Below are positions 1-12,141 of a DNA stretch of 64,000 nucleotides, in pieces; the first letter of the stretch is position 1, and the number at the start of each line of letters is the position of its first letter. The translations under genes and the position numbers were made by a program. The stretch is from positions 1-64,000 of the forward strand of contig JAECUM010006648.1 of the NCBI GenBank assembly GCA_016617855.1, written 5' to 3'. Below the pieces are notes generated by a model. The model saw only the letters and a program-made list of their open reading frames with translations. It was not told the origin of the DNA and did no database searches. This stretch comes from Megalonaias nervosa. Taxonomy: Eukaryota; Mollusca; Bivalvia; Unionida; Unionidae.

Positions 1-64
<64 letters not shown>
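1..64. repeat. (TA)n microsatellite
   Basis: An uninterrupted TA dinucleotide run that continues beyond the window start. Similar runs recur beside foldback elements in this window (925-1045, 49548-49616). Confidence 0.95.
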
Positions 65-69
<5 letters not shown>

Positions 70-924
70 AAATGTTTGTTAGTTTTAATTTCTTTTTAAT
101 TCCATTACATGCTGTTGTAATGTAACATTGTTTACTGGATTTCACATTGTCCAAAACTGATTTTTCTATTTTATAAACAGCTCATAATAATAATATCTAG
201 TTCTTGACCTTGTTCCAAAATCAGTGACAGTTTTGGTAAACAACCTTTTTTATTTTTTATTTTTTTCCTTTGTCAGAGTAAGAATCTTTCAGTCAACGTC
301 ATACCTGGACTACGTGACAAGTAGCATATATCAATTGGTACAAACTTCTATTTTTTCCAGAAGAATGGACTTTTGACCCTCATCCAGGAATCTGTTTTAT
401 GCCTTAGGTAGTCGTATAACTTTTGTTTTTGATAGAAGTTAGTTAGTTGGGCTAAAACACTTGACATGTTAAGTTGTATTATGTTGTGGCCAGTTTGGGT
501 TGAAATTTTATTTTATTCAAATTGTTGAATTCAAGTGATTCTTTTCCTAGGAAATACAAAAGTGCTCGTACAAAATTCTTGGATCAGATATTTATTGGAA
601 TTGATATTGAATTCAGAACTGGAATAATATTTTCTGTGATTCAAAAAAAGACTGTTGACACAGCGTTATTACAACAGACGTCATCGCCTTCAATTTCGGA
701 TTTCATCGGGACTCGAACACAGTTTCATTCAGGAATTTTTATTAGTAGCACTTCTATTTTTAATTCTTGGATTATTTTTCGATTTAAGTCGTAAAACCGT
801 ATGTTCCTTTTTCTTAATGTTTCACTTTGTATTCTAGAGAAATAAGTTATTTGCTAAATTTTACAAAGCATGTTGTCTTCACTCTTTTCAGCTACTTATT
901 TCAAGGGGCATAGACTCGTAACAA
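65..924. other. gene-free AT-rich stretch
   Basis: No recognisable gene. The short open frames here have no domain signature, and composition is plain AT-rich intergenic or intronic DNA. Confidence 0.6.
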
Positions 925-1330
<406 letters not shown>

Positions 1331-1539
1331 CTTTACGACTAGTCACAATCTCCTTTGCAACTTATTAAATTGCTTATTTGAGTTTTTGAACTTCTATTTT
1401 CATTCATTTTTATTAAATAAATAAAAGACAGACTTGTGATTTAAACAAGAAAGATGGTTTAAATGAAGAAAGTTGAATACTATAAACACAACATAGTTAA
1501 CTACATGAACATTGAACACGCTGCTTTCACATTCCGGCT

Positions 1540-1680
1540 AGCAGGGCCGGCGTTAGGCCGATTGAACATATTTGGCCCAATCGGGCCCCGCGCTCACAGG
1601 GGGCCCCGCGCGTTAGTAATTTTTAAAATTAAACTATCGAGAGAGAGTAATTGGGGGCCGAGGGTGTTGGATTTTTAACT
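1540..1680. mobile_element. GC-rich hAT-like terminal remnant
   Basis: A short GC-rich patch beginning AGGGCCGGCGTTAGGCC and containing GGGGCCCCGCGC resembles the ends of non-autonomous hAT elements. I see no matching second end, so it is a low-confidence remnant. Confidence 0.3.
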
Positions 1681-1904
1681 TAGCTTTAACAAATTTTCAG
1701 TCATATTGCTACGATGTCTGCAGTGTGGCAGTTTATAGTGATGTTTAGCACTGGGGTATCATGCCGCAGACATGTAGCATCAATCCCACCCAGTCACATT
1801 ATCCTGACACCATACCGATCAGCCCTTACACTAAATCGTAATGCTGAGCGCATAGCGAGGCAGGTGTTAGTGTCTTTTATATAAGTCTTGGTATGACTCT
1901 GTCG
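1681..1904 (-). repeat. tRNA-derived SINE family A, body only
   Basis: The body matches the copies at 40595-40897, 46533-46796 and 51671-51950. Shared words are TTTTCAGTCATAT, GCTACGATGTCTGCAGTGTGG and GCATCATGC(C/T)GCAGACAT. The tRNA-like head is missing, so this is a truncated copy. The layout (tRNA head, internal conserved body, simple tail) is typical of mollusc SINEs. Confidence 0.7.
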
Positions 1905-2994
1905 AGGTCCAGACTACAGCAGTGGAATCTCCTGGCAGGTGATGTTAGGGTCTCCATGTTCCGTGACTGTCAAAATGATTTTGTCCCATTCTTCCTCACG
2001 GAAGGTGATCTTGTAGCCTGCAAGAACACCGATGGTGTGATGGCAGCTGTCAACATCGTTTATGATCCAGATGAGTCGAGACTGTTCATTGATTCATCGA
2101 AGACGAGTCTTAAATCTGTTTTGCTGCATAATGGCAATGTTTTGCCATCAATTCCAGTTGTTCAGCAGTCCATACGAAGGAAACCTATGAAAACATGAAA
2201 CGACTTTTGAGGTGCATAAACAATGACCAACATCTGTGGCAGCTTTGTGGCGATTTGAAGGTTCTTGCTCTCTTGCTTGGTCTGCAGACTGTATACACAC
2301 AGTAGTTTTGTTGTCTTTGCGAATGGGTTAGTCGTGTGAGAGATTCCCACTACATCAAAAGAGACTGGCCACACCGACAATCATTGGAGCCTTGTAGAAA
2401 AGTGTTCAGTATCCACCGCTTGTTAAGTCAAGGAAGAATTTGTTACCACCTTTGCACATCAAGTTGGGTCTGATAAAGAACTTTGTCAAGGCTGTGAACA
2501 AAACACAAGCAGCTTTGAAGTACCTCCGTGGAAAATTTCCAAGGTTAAGTGAAACTAAGAAAAAGGAAGGTGTCTTGGTTGGTCCTCAGATTCATGCACT
2601 TCTTCGAGATGATGCATTTGACCGTGCACTGCGTGGCAATGAAAAGACGGCATGGAAAGCTTTCCAGTAAGTGGCAACACACTTTCTCGGAAACAAGACA
2701 AACAACTACAGGGAGTTGGTGGAAAATCTCATCAAGGCATACATAATCTTTGGTTGCAACATGTCACTAAAGATTTTTTTGCACTCTCATCTAGATATAT
2801 TGTCCACTAAACTGCTGAGCAGTGAGCAAGGAGCACAGCGAGCAATTTCACAAGGACATTGGAACAATGGAGAAACGCTATCAGGGCAAATGGAGTCCAT
2901 CAATGCTTGCAGACTATTGCTGGACAGTAACAAGAGATGCTCCGTTTAATGAATACAAGAGACAAGCCAAGAAGCGCCGAGTAGACACTGAATA
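1905..2994 (+). pseudogene. multicopy TE-type protein of unknown function, broken
   Basis: Fragments in shifting frames give one recognisable protein. The N-terminal part contains RLFIDSSKTSLKSVLLHNGN, the middle contains LPPLHIKLGLIKNFVKA and LSETKKKEGVLVGPQI, and the C-terminal part contains FLHSHLD-like and ADYCWTVTRDAP motifs. From memory this belongs to a protein that recurs in many copies in arthropod, mollusc and cnidarian genomes and behaves like transposon cargo. I know no assigned function. At least four frame changes or stops (near 2198, 2400, 2670 and 2830) show it is dead. Confidence 0.55.
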
Positions 2995-4180
2995 AGTACT
3001 AAACTATGTACTTATATATACATAATAGGTTTTTGCCTTTTGCTTCATCATCAATTTTATTTATATAACCATTTTGCTACTTTTTAAAGTGTTACATTAA
3101 CAGGACAGGTGAAATATTATCATGCAAAGCAATATAAGCACATGAAAAGACCTTGGTTTACAGTTTAAGATTAAAACTCTACAATCTACATCATATACAT
3201 AGACGTTAAATCTATAAACTTAAATATCTTGTAAACAGTAGCCTATCAGTTGTTTTAATTGTCATATTTGAATTTAGCACATGAAAATCCATAATAATAG
3301 CACATTTTATCTCTAAGCTAGACGACTCCTAAAAAATTGTACCAGTGTTATATTTGTTATACAAATTTTTATACATTGATTGGTACTAGTGATAATGTAT
3401 ATTACGAAATATGCAGCAAGAAATGAAGTTATTACAATTAAAAAATTATTTTGACAAAATCAGGACACCATGGCAACAACTCTGATCATCGGAAATGTTA
3501 TAAAATTTAGATATGAATAATCATAAGGCTGTGAGATTAGAACAGCAAATTATGTGAGGTAGAAGTGATGCAGGAACATAGAATATATTGATACTAAAGT
3601 CAATGCTGCTTTTATAAATTGTTTCATGATAGTACGTTTCAAAAAGTTGACAAATACTTACAACGATTAGATGAAACATCACCAAAATTAAATGAATATT
3701 CTTTGAAAATAACTGGTAATGCAAATAAATGACAGCTATTAATCAGCTTCAGTGGTCATGACTACAAAATAAAAACATTGTTTCGCTCTAATATTGATAC
3801 TGACGTTTCCATTTAAACTTGGAAACGAACGCTATATACTGTAATATCATACGATGATGATATGAACACTGTACATTTCACGTTATAAATCACAAATGTG
3901 ACTAATCAAACAATTGTCCAAGACTGTGCTAATAAGCATTTTGTGAATGTTAATACAACCAATCACCGCGATAATGACGACAAAAATATACTTAATAAAT
4001 CTGCTGATACATTGAGTGGCACAGGAAACATCGTTGAAAATCAAATAGCAGGCCTTCCATCGTCCATTAATCCGATGGAAGACCTGTGAGAATGGTGGAT
4101 TCCTGAAACATAGGGTAGGGATGTAAGAAATTATGTCCCTTGTCGTATTTCTTCATAGCTTGCAGGGTTCAAACACGAGG
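2995..4180. other. gene-free AT-rich stretch
   Basis: No gene recognised. The largest open frames (3521-3724 minus, 3898-4089 plus) are short and have low-complexity composition. Confidence 0.55.
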
Positions 4181-4395
4181 TGGCACAATAGTAGAAGAAG
4201 GTAGAAGTAGAGGTCAAGAGCGGAAGGAAAGATGAAAGAAAGGAGGAAGTAGGAAGAAATAGAAGGGAAGGTGGAAGTATGAAGAAATAGAAGGAAGGAT
4301 GGAAGGAAGGAGGAAGGAAAATAGGAAGTAGAAAGAAGGAATGAATGAATCAGGAAGGAGGGAGAAAGAAGTAAGATTGAAGTAGATGAGTAGAA
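4180..4395. repeat. purine-rich (GGAA)n-like tract
   Basis: A degenerate run of AGGAAG, GAAGGAAGG and GTAGAAG units on the plus strand. A minus-strand open frame across it is only the translation of this low-complexity tract. Confidence 0.8.
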
Positions 4396-4879
4396 GGGAC
4401 AATACGAAGAATTATGGCTCTGTCATATGTAGATCACAACATTCCAAATGATGAATTAACTTGTGAAATGAGAATTGGATTAACCAGGTCGATTATAACG
4501 TCCCTTGTATGAGCAGAAAGTGAAGTATTGATGTTGAAAATATATATTAATTTGATTCTTTATATTTTTATACAATTTTTATCTATTGACTCTTAAGTTA
4601 CGTGTACTTAGGTGTTAGCTATGTTGACTGGGGGTTCGATATTTGTTAATGCACATCTTCTACAGTGTTAATAATAATATTGTAGTTTGATCGTGACACC
4701 CGGTATTGGAAAGAGAGAACTTATGGTTATAACAGTAGCAGGAGTGTAAAGGAGGAAGATCCATTTAGTAATGGTAGTTTAACAGGCTCACAGAAATAGA
4801 AACAGGCTGACCAACAGCTGGAGTATGTTTCTGTCACTCACAAGCAGAATAACGTAATTCAGTTAAAAGGGGAAAATGA

Positions 4880-5970
4880 TGTTACAATATGCGTTCTGGT
4901 ACCTGTGAAAGTAAATGGTCATACAGTTAAGGCTATTGCAGACACCGGTGCCGATGCAATTGTCATTTCAGTGAATATTGCAGAGAGAGTTGGTATTAAA
5001 CCAAGAGACAGAACATGTAAGCTTCTGAGTGTAGAGGAAGATGATGAGATGAAGACATATGAGGGGATTGCAATGAAATTCCAAATCACGACCACTACCA
5101 GACAGTGGCCTGTGTATGATGTGCCAAATACTATTACAAGAATAAGTGTTCCTGGCAAAAGGAAAGGCATGCAGTGCAACTGGTTGTGCAGGAAAAGAAA
5201 AAAGATGCTGTCTCAGCCAAGGCATCATACAGGCACATTGGAAATTGTTGCTAATGGGTCCATGCTAAAACAAAGCCAGCAACTGATGAGGTTCTGTCGG
5301 AAAGTCATGAAATCAGAAATTACTGGTTGGTGTTTGAACAGTTTCGTTTGGTGGATAATATTCTATATTATAAATGAGAGGATCTTGCTTGAAACAAGTA
5401 TTTTCAGCTGTCAGTCCAAAAGAGAAATCCTGGAGATGTGCCATGCAGCGCCATATGTTGGTAACCAAGGGATTACCTATATAAAAGATAGTGTGAAGCA
5501 GAACTTTGCATTGCTTGGCTCAAGACGCTGAGCATTTTCTCAGAATCTGTGATCTATGTGCAGGAGCCAAGAAAATCAATCATGCCTCTTCAGACATACC
5601 CGTATGGAGTTCACATGGATTAGATTCACTTGGATGTGTTAAGACCATTTCCAAAGAGCATCAAGGGTAATAAATATTTTATACTTATTGCTGACCACTT
5701 CACTAAATGGATGGGACCATTTCCTTTGCCACATCTGGGCATCTCTACAAAAAGAAAAAGACAAATGGGATGAGAAAATACCCTTTCTTTTTATCAACAT
5801 ATAGAAGCACACCACACCCAAATTCATACTTTACATTGAATCAAATTATGCTTGTCAGAGAGGTCTTGTGGCCGGAGGTCTTAATATTTGGGCATGCACC
5901 AAGAGAAGATACACTGACTTGGTCTGAGCAGCTGGTAAAAAAGATGAGAAAAATCTCATGAGGTTAATAC
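4880..5970 (+). pseudogene. Ty3/Gypsy-like retrotransposon fragment (protease + integrase)
   Basis: The open frame 4905-5531 starts with a retropepsin-type active-site region (ADTGADAIVIS). Further on, residues such as MCHAAPYVGNQGI resemble the H2C2 finger region of a Gypsy integrase. Other frames between 5575 and 5760 give the integrase core (PYGVHMD, LRPFPKS, GNKYFI, DHFTKW), and 5790-5960 gives the downstream STYRSTPH segment. No reverse transcriptase or RNase H is left between protease and integrase, and no LTRs are visible. This is an internally deleted, frameshifted relic. Confidence 0.75.
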
Positions 5971-8428
5971 AGCAGCACTCCCAGAGGATAAACATGTGTA
6001 ATGCTGAATCTATGATATCAATGTATGCCTGAAAGAATACATGGATGGGGATCAGGTTCTAGCGATTGAATAAGGAAGAAAGGAAGATCACCTAAAGTGC
6101 AGAATACATAGACTGGATCATATGTTATTGCCAAAAAGACTGGCCAAGCGCTGTAAGGCGCACACAAAAAATATGTTTCCGGTCAGCCAACCATCCCTGT
6201 TTTTCAATGCCAACCCTAGCACATTTTTGCCAAGGGTATAAAATATTATTTTTAAAAAATTACCAAAATTAATTGGTTCATCTTACTGGGTCAGTATTCC
6301 CCAGTTTTTGAAGTGGTTAGTACATTATATGCACAAATCATATCCTAGGAAGAGAGTGTGACTGAATAACCTTAGCAATAGAGGTAAGCGTTGGCACTGC
6401 TTGTCAGGATATGGATGTAAAGTCAGCAACGCAGTTAAACAAAGAACATGATACACCAAACAACCATTTCAGGAAGATCTTATGCCAAGTACCACAGTCG
6501 AGCAGGTTGGTGAAGGGCAAGGAGCCCTTGATAGAAGTTCACAGCGAACTACATAAATGGGCATGTCAGAAGTCAAGATGCGGCATGGACACAACATAAA
6601 ACCACCAGATAGTATCGACCTTTAATTCCACATCAATTAAATTGTTTCATTTGGCTTTTTGTTGTCTCTGTATCTCTATTCTTTAAAAAAAAAAACAAAA
6701 AAAAAAAAAACGTGTGTTTTTATTTTTTCTTCAAATGATTTTATTATTATTTTTGCAACCACCTCTTTCCAAAGGAGAGAAATGTTATGGAGTTTTTGTT
6801 TCAGTAATGATCCTCATGTTAAGTGATCCTCTTTTGTGTGGACAGACAGTCTGTTCATGTCCAGCTCTTAATAGTTGTGCATGTAAAGTGCATGCAAGAC
6901 GATTGTTTTGAGGCACAAAAGGCTTTCTTCAGATCAATTGGGTTGGTTTATATTATACCCATGGAGAGAATCTTCCTCAAAAAACTTAACAATAGTATAG
7001 CTATGCAAACACTAAGATATCAAAATTTCAAAATTTTTCAGTTTCTAAAAGCTCATGATCAAACCTCTATTTATCAGTACAGACATATCACCATGGCAGT
7101 TTATGTGTAACGAACACCATATGAGCCATGGCATTCTCTGGATCTACATGTGTCAGAAACATGTTTTTAGTTCTGCACAAAAGAGTCAAGTGCTACTTTT
7201 AGTATTGAATTTTCCAAACTCAAATCTGTAAAAGAACTTAAATTCCATCAATAAAACATTACCTCTAAAAAATCAGAATAAACTCTAAAAATAAATCTTT
7301 TAGTAACATATTACTTTCATTATCAACCTATACTGGACACGTGTTATTTAAGAACTAAAGTATGGAAGACATAAGAACACATATAATTTCAAAACTAAAT
7401 TAAGGTAAACATAAGCCAATTTAAACATAAAATATGTAGTTCCAAAACATTGACTGAATGCAAGTGGTGGGACACAAAATCATGAGGGGTCATCTAAGCT
7501 ATATGTATAGAATTTGATATTAAAATTTAATATTAATGCATTATCACTAATTGTTGTTATTATTAATAGATTTATAAATCTGAAATTGCGCTAGCGTTAT
7601 TTTTCCTTTTGTTGCTAATGCTGATTAGATATTTTACCTTTACTCTTGTCTGTCTATCCCTCCGTAACAATTTTGTTTTTAAATAACCCCTTAATTCTCT
7701 TCCCATTTTGACTTCACCTTCATTGCAAGCACAAAATGCCTACAAGAAAACACAATAGAGCAAACATCTATTTCAAGCTTACATCATATCAACAAAATTA
7801 AACTACGCATACACATGTATTAACGATACTGAATTTATGTGAAACAGAAAAGAGTCAATTGTCTTCGCTAATAAAAATATTTATCCATCATTAATGGAAT
7901 TGTCGTTACGTAATTAAGGCATTACCATGACAAAGTTGTCATATACACGTCACACGTGGGTTACACTAACTCGTGTTCAGTCATCATCTGTTATAACAAA
8001 GATATTATTGATTCGCTTTGCTTCGAACGTTTTCTTTCACAATTAGTATTGGCCGTAATTTGAACTTTCTCACATTCAGTATCTTGCGTTATTTGCTTCT
8101 TTGTTCATTTTACATAGAACACGTAGAAGCATGTCGCAATTAATTTCATAATCACTCACGTACGATTGTGATATACTGCACAATGTTACTTTACTGCACA
8201 GTATTTGTAGATAATTCACAATATAACATATGTATGTTATATTTATGCATTAGTTACTTTTAGTATCCATAATAGTAATTATTAGTAATTGATACATACA
8301 TAGGCCTTTTGGGGTCGGGCCTTTTTGGAATGGGCCTTCTCAACGCTAGTCCATTTTGACCAGGGGCTCTTTAGGTACCGGACCGTTTTGATCCTGATCC
8401 GCATATACGATATTGCGTTTCGTTGTTT
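5971..8428. other. gene-free stretch
   Basis: No gene recognised. The part contains a poly-A tract near 6685-6710 that could be the tail of an old retroposon, and otherwise AT-rich sequence. Confidence 0.5.
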
Positions 8429-9140
8429 TCAATGCGTTCCGGTGTTTCGGTTTGTTTCGATGTTTCTATGTATCTTGAGTGATCCAATTACGCTAAACCT
8501 TTTCCCACATACTTCAGACTTAAATGGTTTCTCTCCAGTATGTGTCCTGATGTGCTTCTTCAGATTTCCACCTTCACGAAACCTTTTATAACATACTTCA
8601 CATTTAAATGTTTTTTCTCCATTATGTATCCTCATGTGCCTCCGTAAATGTCCACCCTGTCTAAACGTTTTACTACACATTTCACACTGACATGGTTTTT
8701 GTCCAGTATGTGTCCCCATGTGCTCGTTCAGAATTATATTGTTCCAAAATCTTTGATCCGATAGTTGACACTATACTGGTTTTTCTGCAGTATGTTCTAT
8801 CATGTACTACTAACATTTCCACTCTAGACTAGGCCTAAACCCAGTGGCGTCACTAGGGTTGGTGTCACCCAGTGCGGTAACTCATGGTGTCACCCCCATA
8901 GACCTCCTTCCTGCACAAAATTCCAAAACTTTTATACACATTTTTGTGTCACCCCTTCTGATGGTGTCACCCGGTGCGGTTGGCACTCTCCGCACCCCCT
9001 AGTGACGCCACTGCCTAAACCTATCATCACATACTTCACGTTTAAATGGTTCCTTTCAAGGATTCATATTTTTGTGTACATTCAGCTGACCACTGCTGCA
9101 AAACGTTTCGTCCCAATCCAAACTTGTAATAAAACCTATA
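8429..9140 (-). pseudogene. C2H2 zinc-finger array, broken
   Basis: On the minus strand 8429-8719 encodes consecutive C2H2 fingers with the classic linker (HTGEKPF, HNGEKTF) and CEVC...H...H spacing. One finger carries KSEVC in place of KCEVC, losing its first cysteine. Beyond a 172-bp insertion, 9022-9140 still reads as finger fragments (for example KREVCDDRF). It is a DNA-binding array of the Kruppel type. No initiator domain (KRAB, BTB) and no intact gene are visible, so this is a relic or a damaged exon. Confidence 0.7.
8842..9013. mobile_element. hAT-type MITE with perfect 8-bp target duplication
   Basis: The termini CAGTGGCGTCACTAGGG and CCCTAGTGACGCCACTG are exact reverse complements. 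The 8-bp sequence CCTAAACC occurs immediately outside both ends (8834-8841 and 9014-9021). The 172-bp element has no coding capacity. An 8-bp duplication with CAGTG-type ends is diagnostic of the hAT superfamily. Confidence 0.92.
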
Positions 9141-9278
9141 TGGTTTTACTCCAATATGTGTGCTGGTTTACAGTCGAAACGTACCCAAGCCGAAACTTAC
9201 CCAAGTCAAAAGGTTCTCAAGTCAAAACGCATCCAAATTAAAACAAGACACGTCCCCCCGCCCCCCCCCCAAAAAAAA
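9141..9278. repeat. short degenerate repeats and C/A homopolymer
   Basis: Several variants of a CCAAGTCAAAA(C/G) motif are followed by a poly-C then poly-A tract that abuts the next MITE. No gene. Confidence 0.5.
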
Positions 9279-9445
9279 CAGTACTCAAATGCACACGTTT
9301 CATACAATTATTAGCGTAATTTTTTCAAAAAATTAATTCCATTTTCTAAAACTATATTAAAAATAATAAAACACAACTGTATTTTTGATAACCATTTTAA
9401 AAACTGACGCTAATAATTGGATGAACTATGCGCATTTGAGTACTG
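9279..9445. mobile_element. MITE with ~39-bp terminal inverted repeats
   Basis: The left end begins CAGTACTCAAATGC and reaches CAATTATTAGCGT. The right end is the reverse complement with a few mismatches (ACGCTAATAATTGG ... GCATTTGAGTACTG). The 167-bp element is non-coding and ends 4 bp before the terminal repeat of the virus-like element. No target duplication is obvious. Confidence 0.8.
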
Positions 9446-9449
9446 GTTA

Positions 9450-9679
9450 AGCAGCAGAGGAGGTGAACAGACCACTTGCCTAGAAGGGTAAGTTCGCAAA
9501 AATAAAGGTTCCTACGAAGGCTGAAGACACAAGGTCAATAATGTTAAACCAAAGCCTCTAACCGACCGATTGGGTTAGATCATTTTGTTACTTTATTTTT
9601 GACGATTGTATTTTTAAATTTTATGCGTGTTCGTTTGCTCGCCGCCCACTCACTGTTAAACGTCACCTCCTCTGCTGCT
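9450..9679. repeat. terminal repeat block of copy 1
   Basis: The 230-bp block starts AGCAGCAGAGGAGGTG and ends with the exact reverse complement (CACCTCCTCTGCTGCT). Inside it the words GGGTTAG, TCATTTT and TTATTTTTGAC match the terminal repeats of copy 2. It directly follows the ATPase gene, with 7 bp between the gene's expected stop and the block. Confidence 0.8.
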
Positions 9680-9686
9680 GTAATTA

Positions 9687-10352
9687 ACCAAAAATTTAAT
9701 CAAGACATATACGATACCTCGACCTAGAATCATGTTATTTATCGTGATAAATCCGTGTGGGGTAGCTTGTGCTTTTGAAAAGAAATTTTTCAACTTAATC
9801 ATGTCCATATCCTCTGAACACCAAGTCTGATGAATGTTTCGCAGAGTATGTGTATCGACTCCTTTAAACACAACTAAAATATTGCAGTTATCTCTGATCA
9901 CTTTAGGTATTTGTGTATATCGCTGAGTAACATAAATCACGTTAGTATATTTGTGTCTGCTTCGAGAACATATCCGAGCTGGATTTGATTGTTTGTCCAG
10001 CATCACATCATCATATACTACGAGATTATTAATAAATCCATCAAGGTCATCTAGAGATGGGGCTTTATCAATATCGGTGATAAAATCAACAATATCATTA
10101 CCGTCTTCATTTAGCAACTTTGCATTTTCATTAAAATCTTTAAGTGCTTCATAACATCTTTGATCATCTACAGATGGTGCTACTAAATATAACTTATCCC
10201 ACTTGAGCCATCTCATTATCAGATTAAGCAACAATTGCTTCTTACCAGACCCAGATGGGCCAATGATAATTACTCTGATAGAATTTGGTAGCGCTGAATG
10301 ATGTTTGACTGGGCTGTTATTCTCGAGTCGCTGAGAAGTCAATGATATCCAT
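9687..10352 (-). pseudogene. packaging ATPase (A32/FtsK-HerA type), copy 1
   Basis: It is the relative of the ATPase at 33607-34278. The P-loop region reads GPSGSGKK, so the Thr/Ser that binds magnesium is replaced by lysine. The Walker B region (NLVVYDDVMLDK) and the following VIYVTQRYTQIP segment are kept. The natural ATG is at 10352, but a frameshift a dozen codons in disrupts the N-terminus, and a second one near 9730 makes the frame run on into the terminal block. The family pumps genomic DNA into capsids. This copy must be inactive. Confidence 0.8.
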
Positions 10353-10375
10353 GTTGTACAAATACAATAAATAAT

Positions 10376-10882
10376 ATGGATTTATATTGTGTTCCATGCA
10401 GAGCACCCACCCCACCAGTGGATTAACAATAATAATAACAAAAAATAAAAAGCGTGCGCTTATAGGCAAGTGTGTAAATTGTGGTACAAGCAAATACAGA
10501 TTTATGTCGTCTCGTACGAAGATATATGGTGATATTGATGCTTCATTGGGAAAATTACCAGGAGCAACATGGGCTAAATACCCTAGTGAGAAACATTTAC
10601 CTGGAAACAACTAGTGTGGTCCTGGAACTCAACTTGATATTCGACTTGACGAACGAGACCAGTCAAGACCTAGAGAGTATCCAATAAATGCATTTGATCA
10701 ATCGTGTCATGTTCATGATGTTGCGTATAAAAATAAAGATTTACAGCAACGACATATTGCAGATGTGAAGTTGATTCATGCGTTAAATTCCATAAAAAAA
10801 TAAATCTCTCAGGGAAAAACATGCTAGTTTCCTAGTAAAATCCGCGATGAAAGGTAAACTAGCATTAGGGGCCGGTAATTAA
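10376..10882 (+). pseudogene. zinc-ribbon/phospholipase A2-like protein, copy 1
   Basis: It diverges from the ATPase with 23 bp between start codons. A CVNCG half-ribbon is followed by the calcium-loop word CGPGT and the active-site word CHVHDVAY. A TAG at 10612-10614 sits just before CGPG, where copy 2 has tyrosine. A second frame change lies in the first 20 codons and a stop (near 10801) follows an A-rich run late in the gene. The role is explained under the better copy at 33079-33594. Confidence 0.75.
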
Positions 10883-10904
10883 TCAACTAATTATTATCAT
10901 AATA

Positions 10905-11889
10905 ATGTTATCGGTTTATTATAGCCCAAGAGGATATTGGAGGGGTAGAGCAGAGATTCGTAAACTTGCTGATGCAGCAATGTTTCACGTTCTGTTGCTG
11001 CAAATTGGTTAGGACGACAGGCAATATGGCAAATCTATCTACCACCACCTACAAAATTCAGTACGCACATTATGATGTCATCAATCCCAATGAAGTTCCT
11101 CAAGCAGATATTTTGTTTTTACCTCATGATACTATTAAAACACGTAGACGTCAATCACGCACATACAAATACGAGTTAACTGTCGTTGACGTTGCAGGTA
11201 GATATAAAGAAGCAGAACCACTATCAACTAAAACAACAACTGAAGTTGCATCTGCGTTTGAACGAATTTATCAACGAGGACCCTTGCGATGGCCACAGCT
11301 ATTACAGGTTGATCCTTGCAAAGAATTTCTTGGTGCAGCATCATCTCTGATGAAACAACATAACGTCAAAATCAGACGAGGGCACACCGCAATTCATCGC
11401 GATCAGGCAATTGTTGAGCGATTTAATCGAACATTTGCTGAGCGATTGTTTGGATATCAATATGCGAAGGAAATATCGACTGACCTTAAGTCTGGAGATA
11501 AGAGACCTCGTGAATAGGTTGCAAGACTACCAAGTGTAATAGCTGCGTTAAATGAAGAAATTACTCGTGCAACTGCCATGAAACCAATTAATTCAATCAC
11601 AAAGAAATATATACTAATACAACGACATGACTCCTTCTCAAAACTTCCAGTATTAGGTAATGCGACTGTAAGATATTTATATGAACCTGGTGAACATGAA
11701 GGGGGTAAAAAAAGAGCAACTGATCCTATCTGGAGTGTGACCACACATAAAATTTCCAGCGTGGTAAGATCCACGGGTAGACCTGCAATCTACAGACTAG
11801 ATTCAACTGCTCCTCAGCGTGGATTTGTACGTGAACAATTACAAGTAATTCCTGAGGATACACAATTACCACAGCGTTCACTTTTGTAA
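10905..11889 (+). pseudogene. retroviral-type integrase, copy 1
   Basis: Fragments 10905-11040, 11026-11517 and 11578-11889 match the integrase at 32051-33062. The three catalytic regions are visible: QADILFLPHD, QVDPCKEFLG and AIVERFNRTFAERL. In copy 2 the second is QVDPGKEF, so a Gly to Cys change lies next to the acidic residue. Frameshifts near 10980 and 11160 and a TAG at 11515 break the frame. Confidence 0.8.
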
Positions 11890-11892
11890 ACT

Positions 11893-12120
11893 GGCTCCTC
11901 GACGTCGATTACATTCAAGTCAGGTCAGCATCACATTTTCGCGTGTGTGACCAAGACTACTATAAAATGCTATCAACGGTAAACTGTCTTGGATTATTAT
12001 TCGAATACTGCCACAACATATTACAGTTACAGCTCGCACAATGATTATTCTGTCGTTGTTTCAATGTCATAATAAATTCAACATCGAGATCAAAGTCGCG
12101 TTTATTTTATTTTTTTTGTC
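11893..12120 (-). pseudogene. HNH domain remnant, copy 1
   Basis: Not visible as one frame. On the minus strand words for CASC-like, CNCNMLWQYSNNNP and NVMLTC segments match the HNH domain at 31806-32126, with frame changes between them. It lies directly downstream of the helicase segment, separated by an A-rich tract, exactly as in copy 2. Confidence 0.65.
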
Positions 12121-12141
12121 ACATTGTTTATAACTAGATAA

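Noticed and set aside
4214..4402. Ser/Leu/Phe-rich minus-strand open frame
   Set aside because: Antisense of a GGAA-rich simple repeat.
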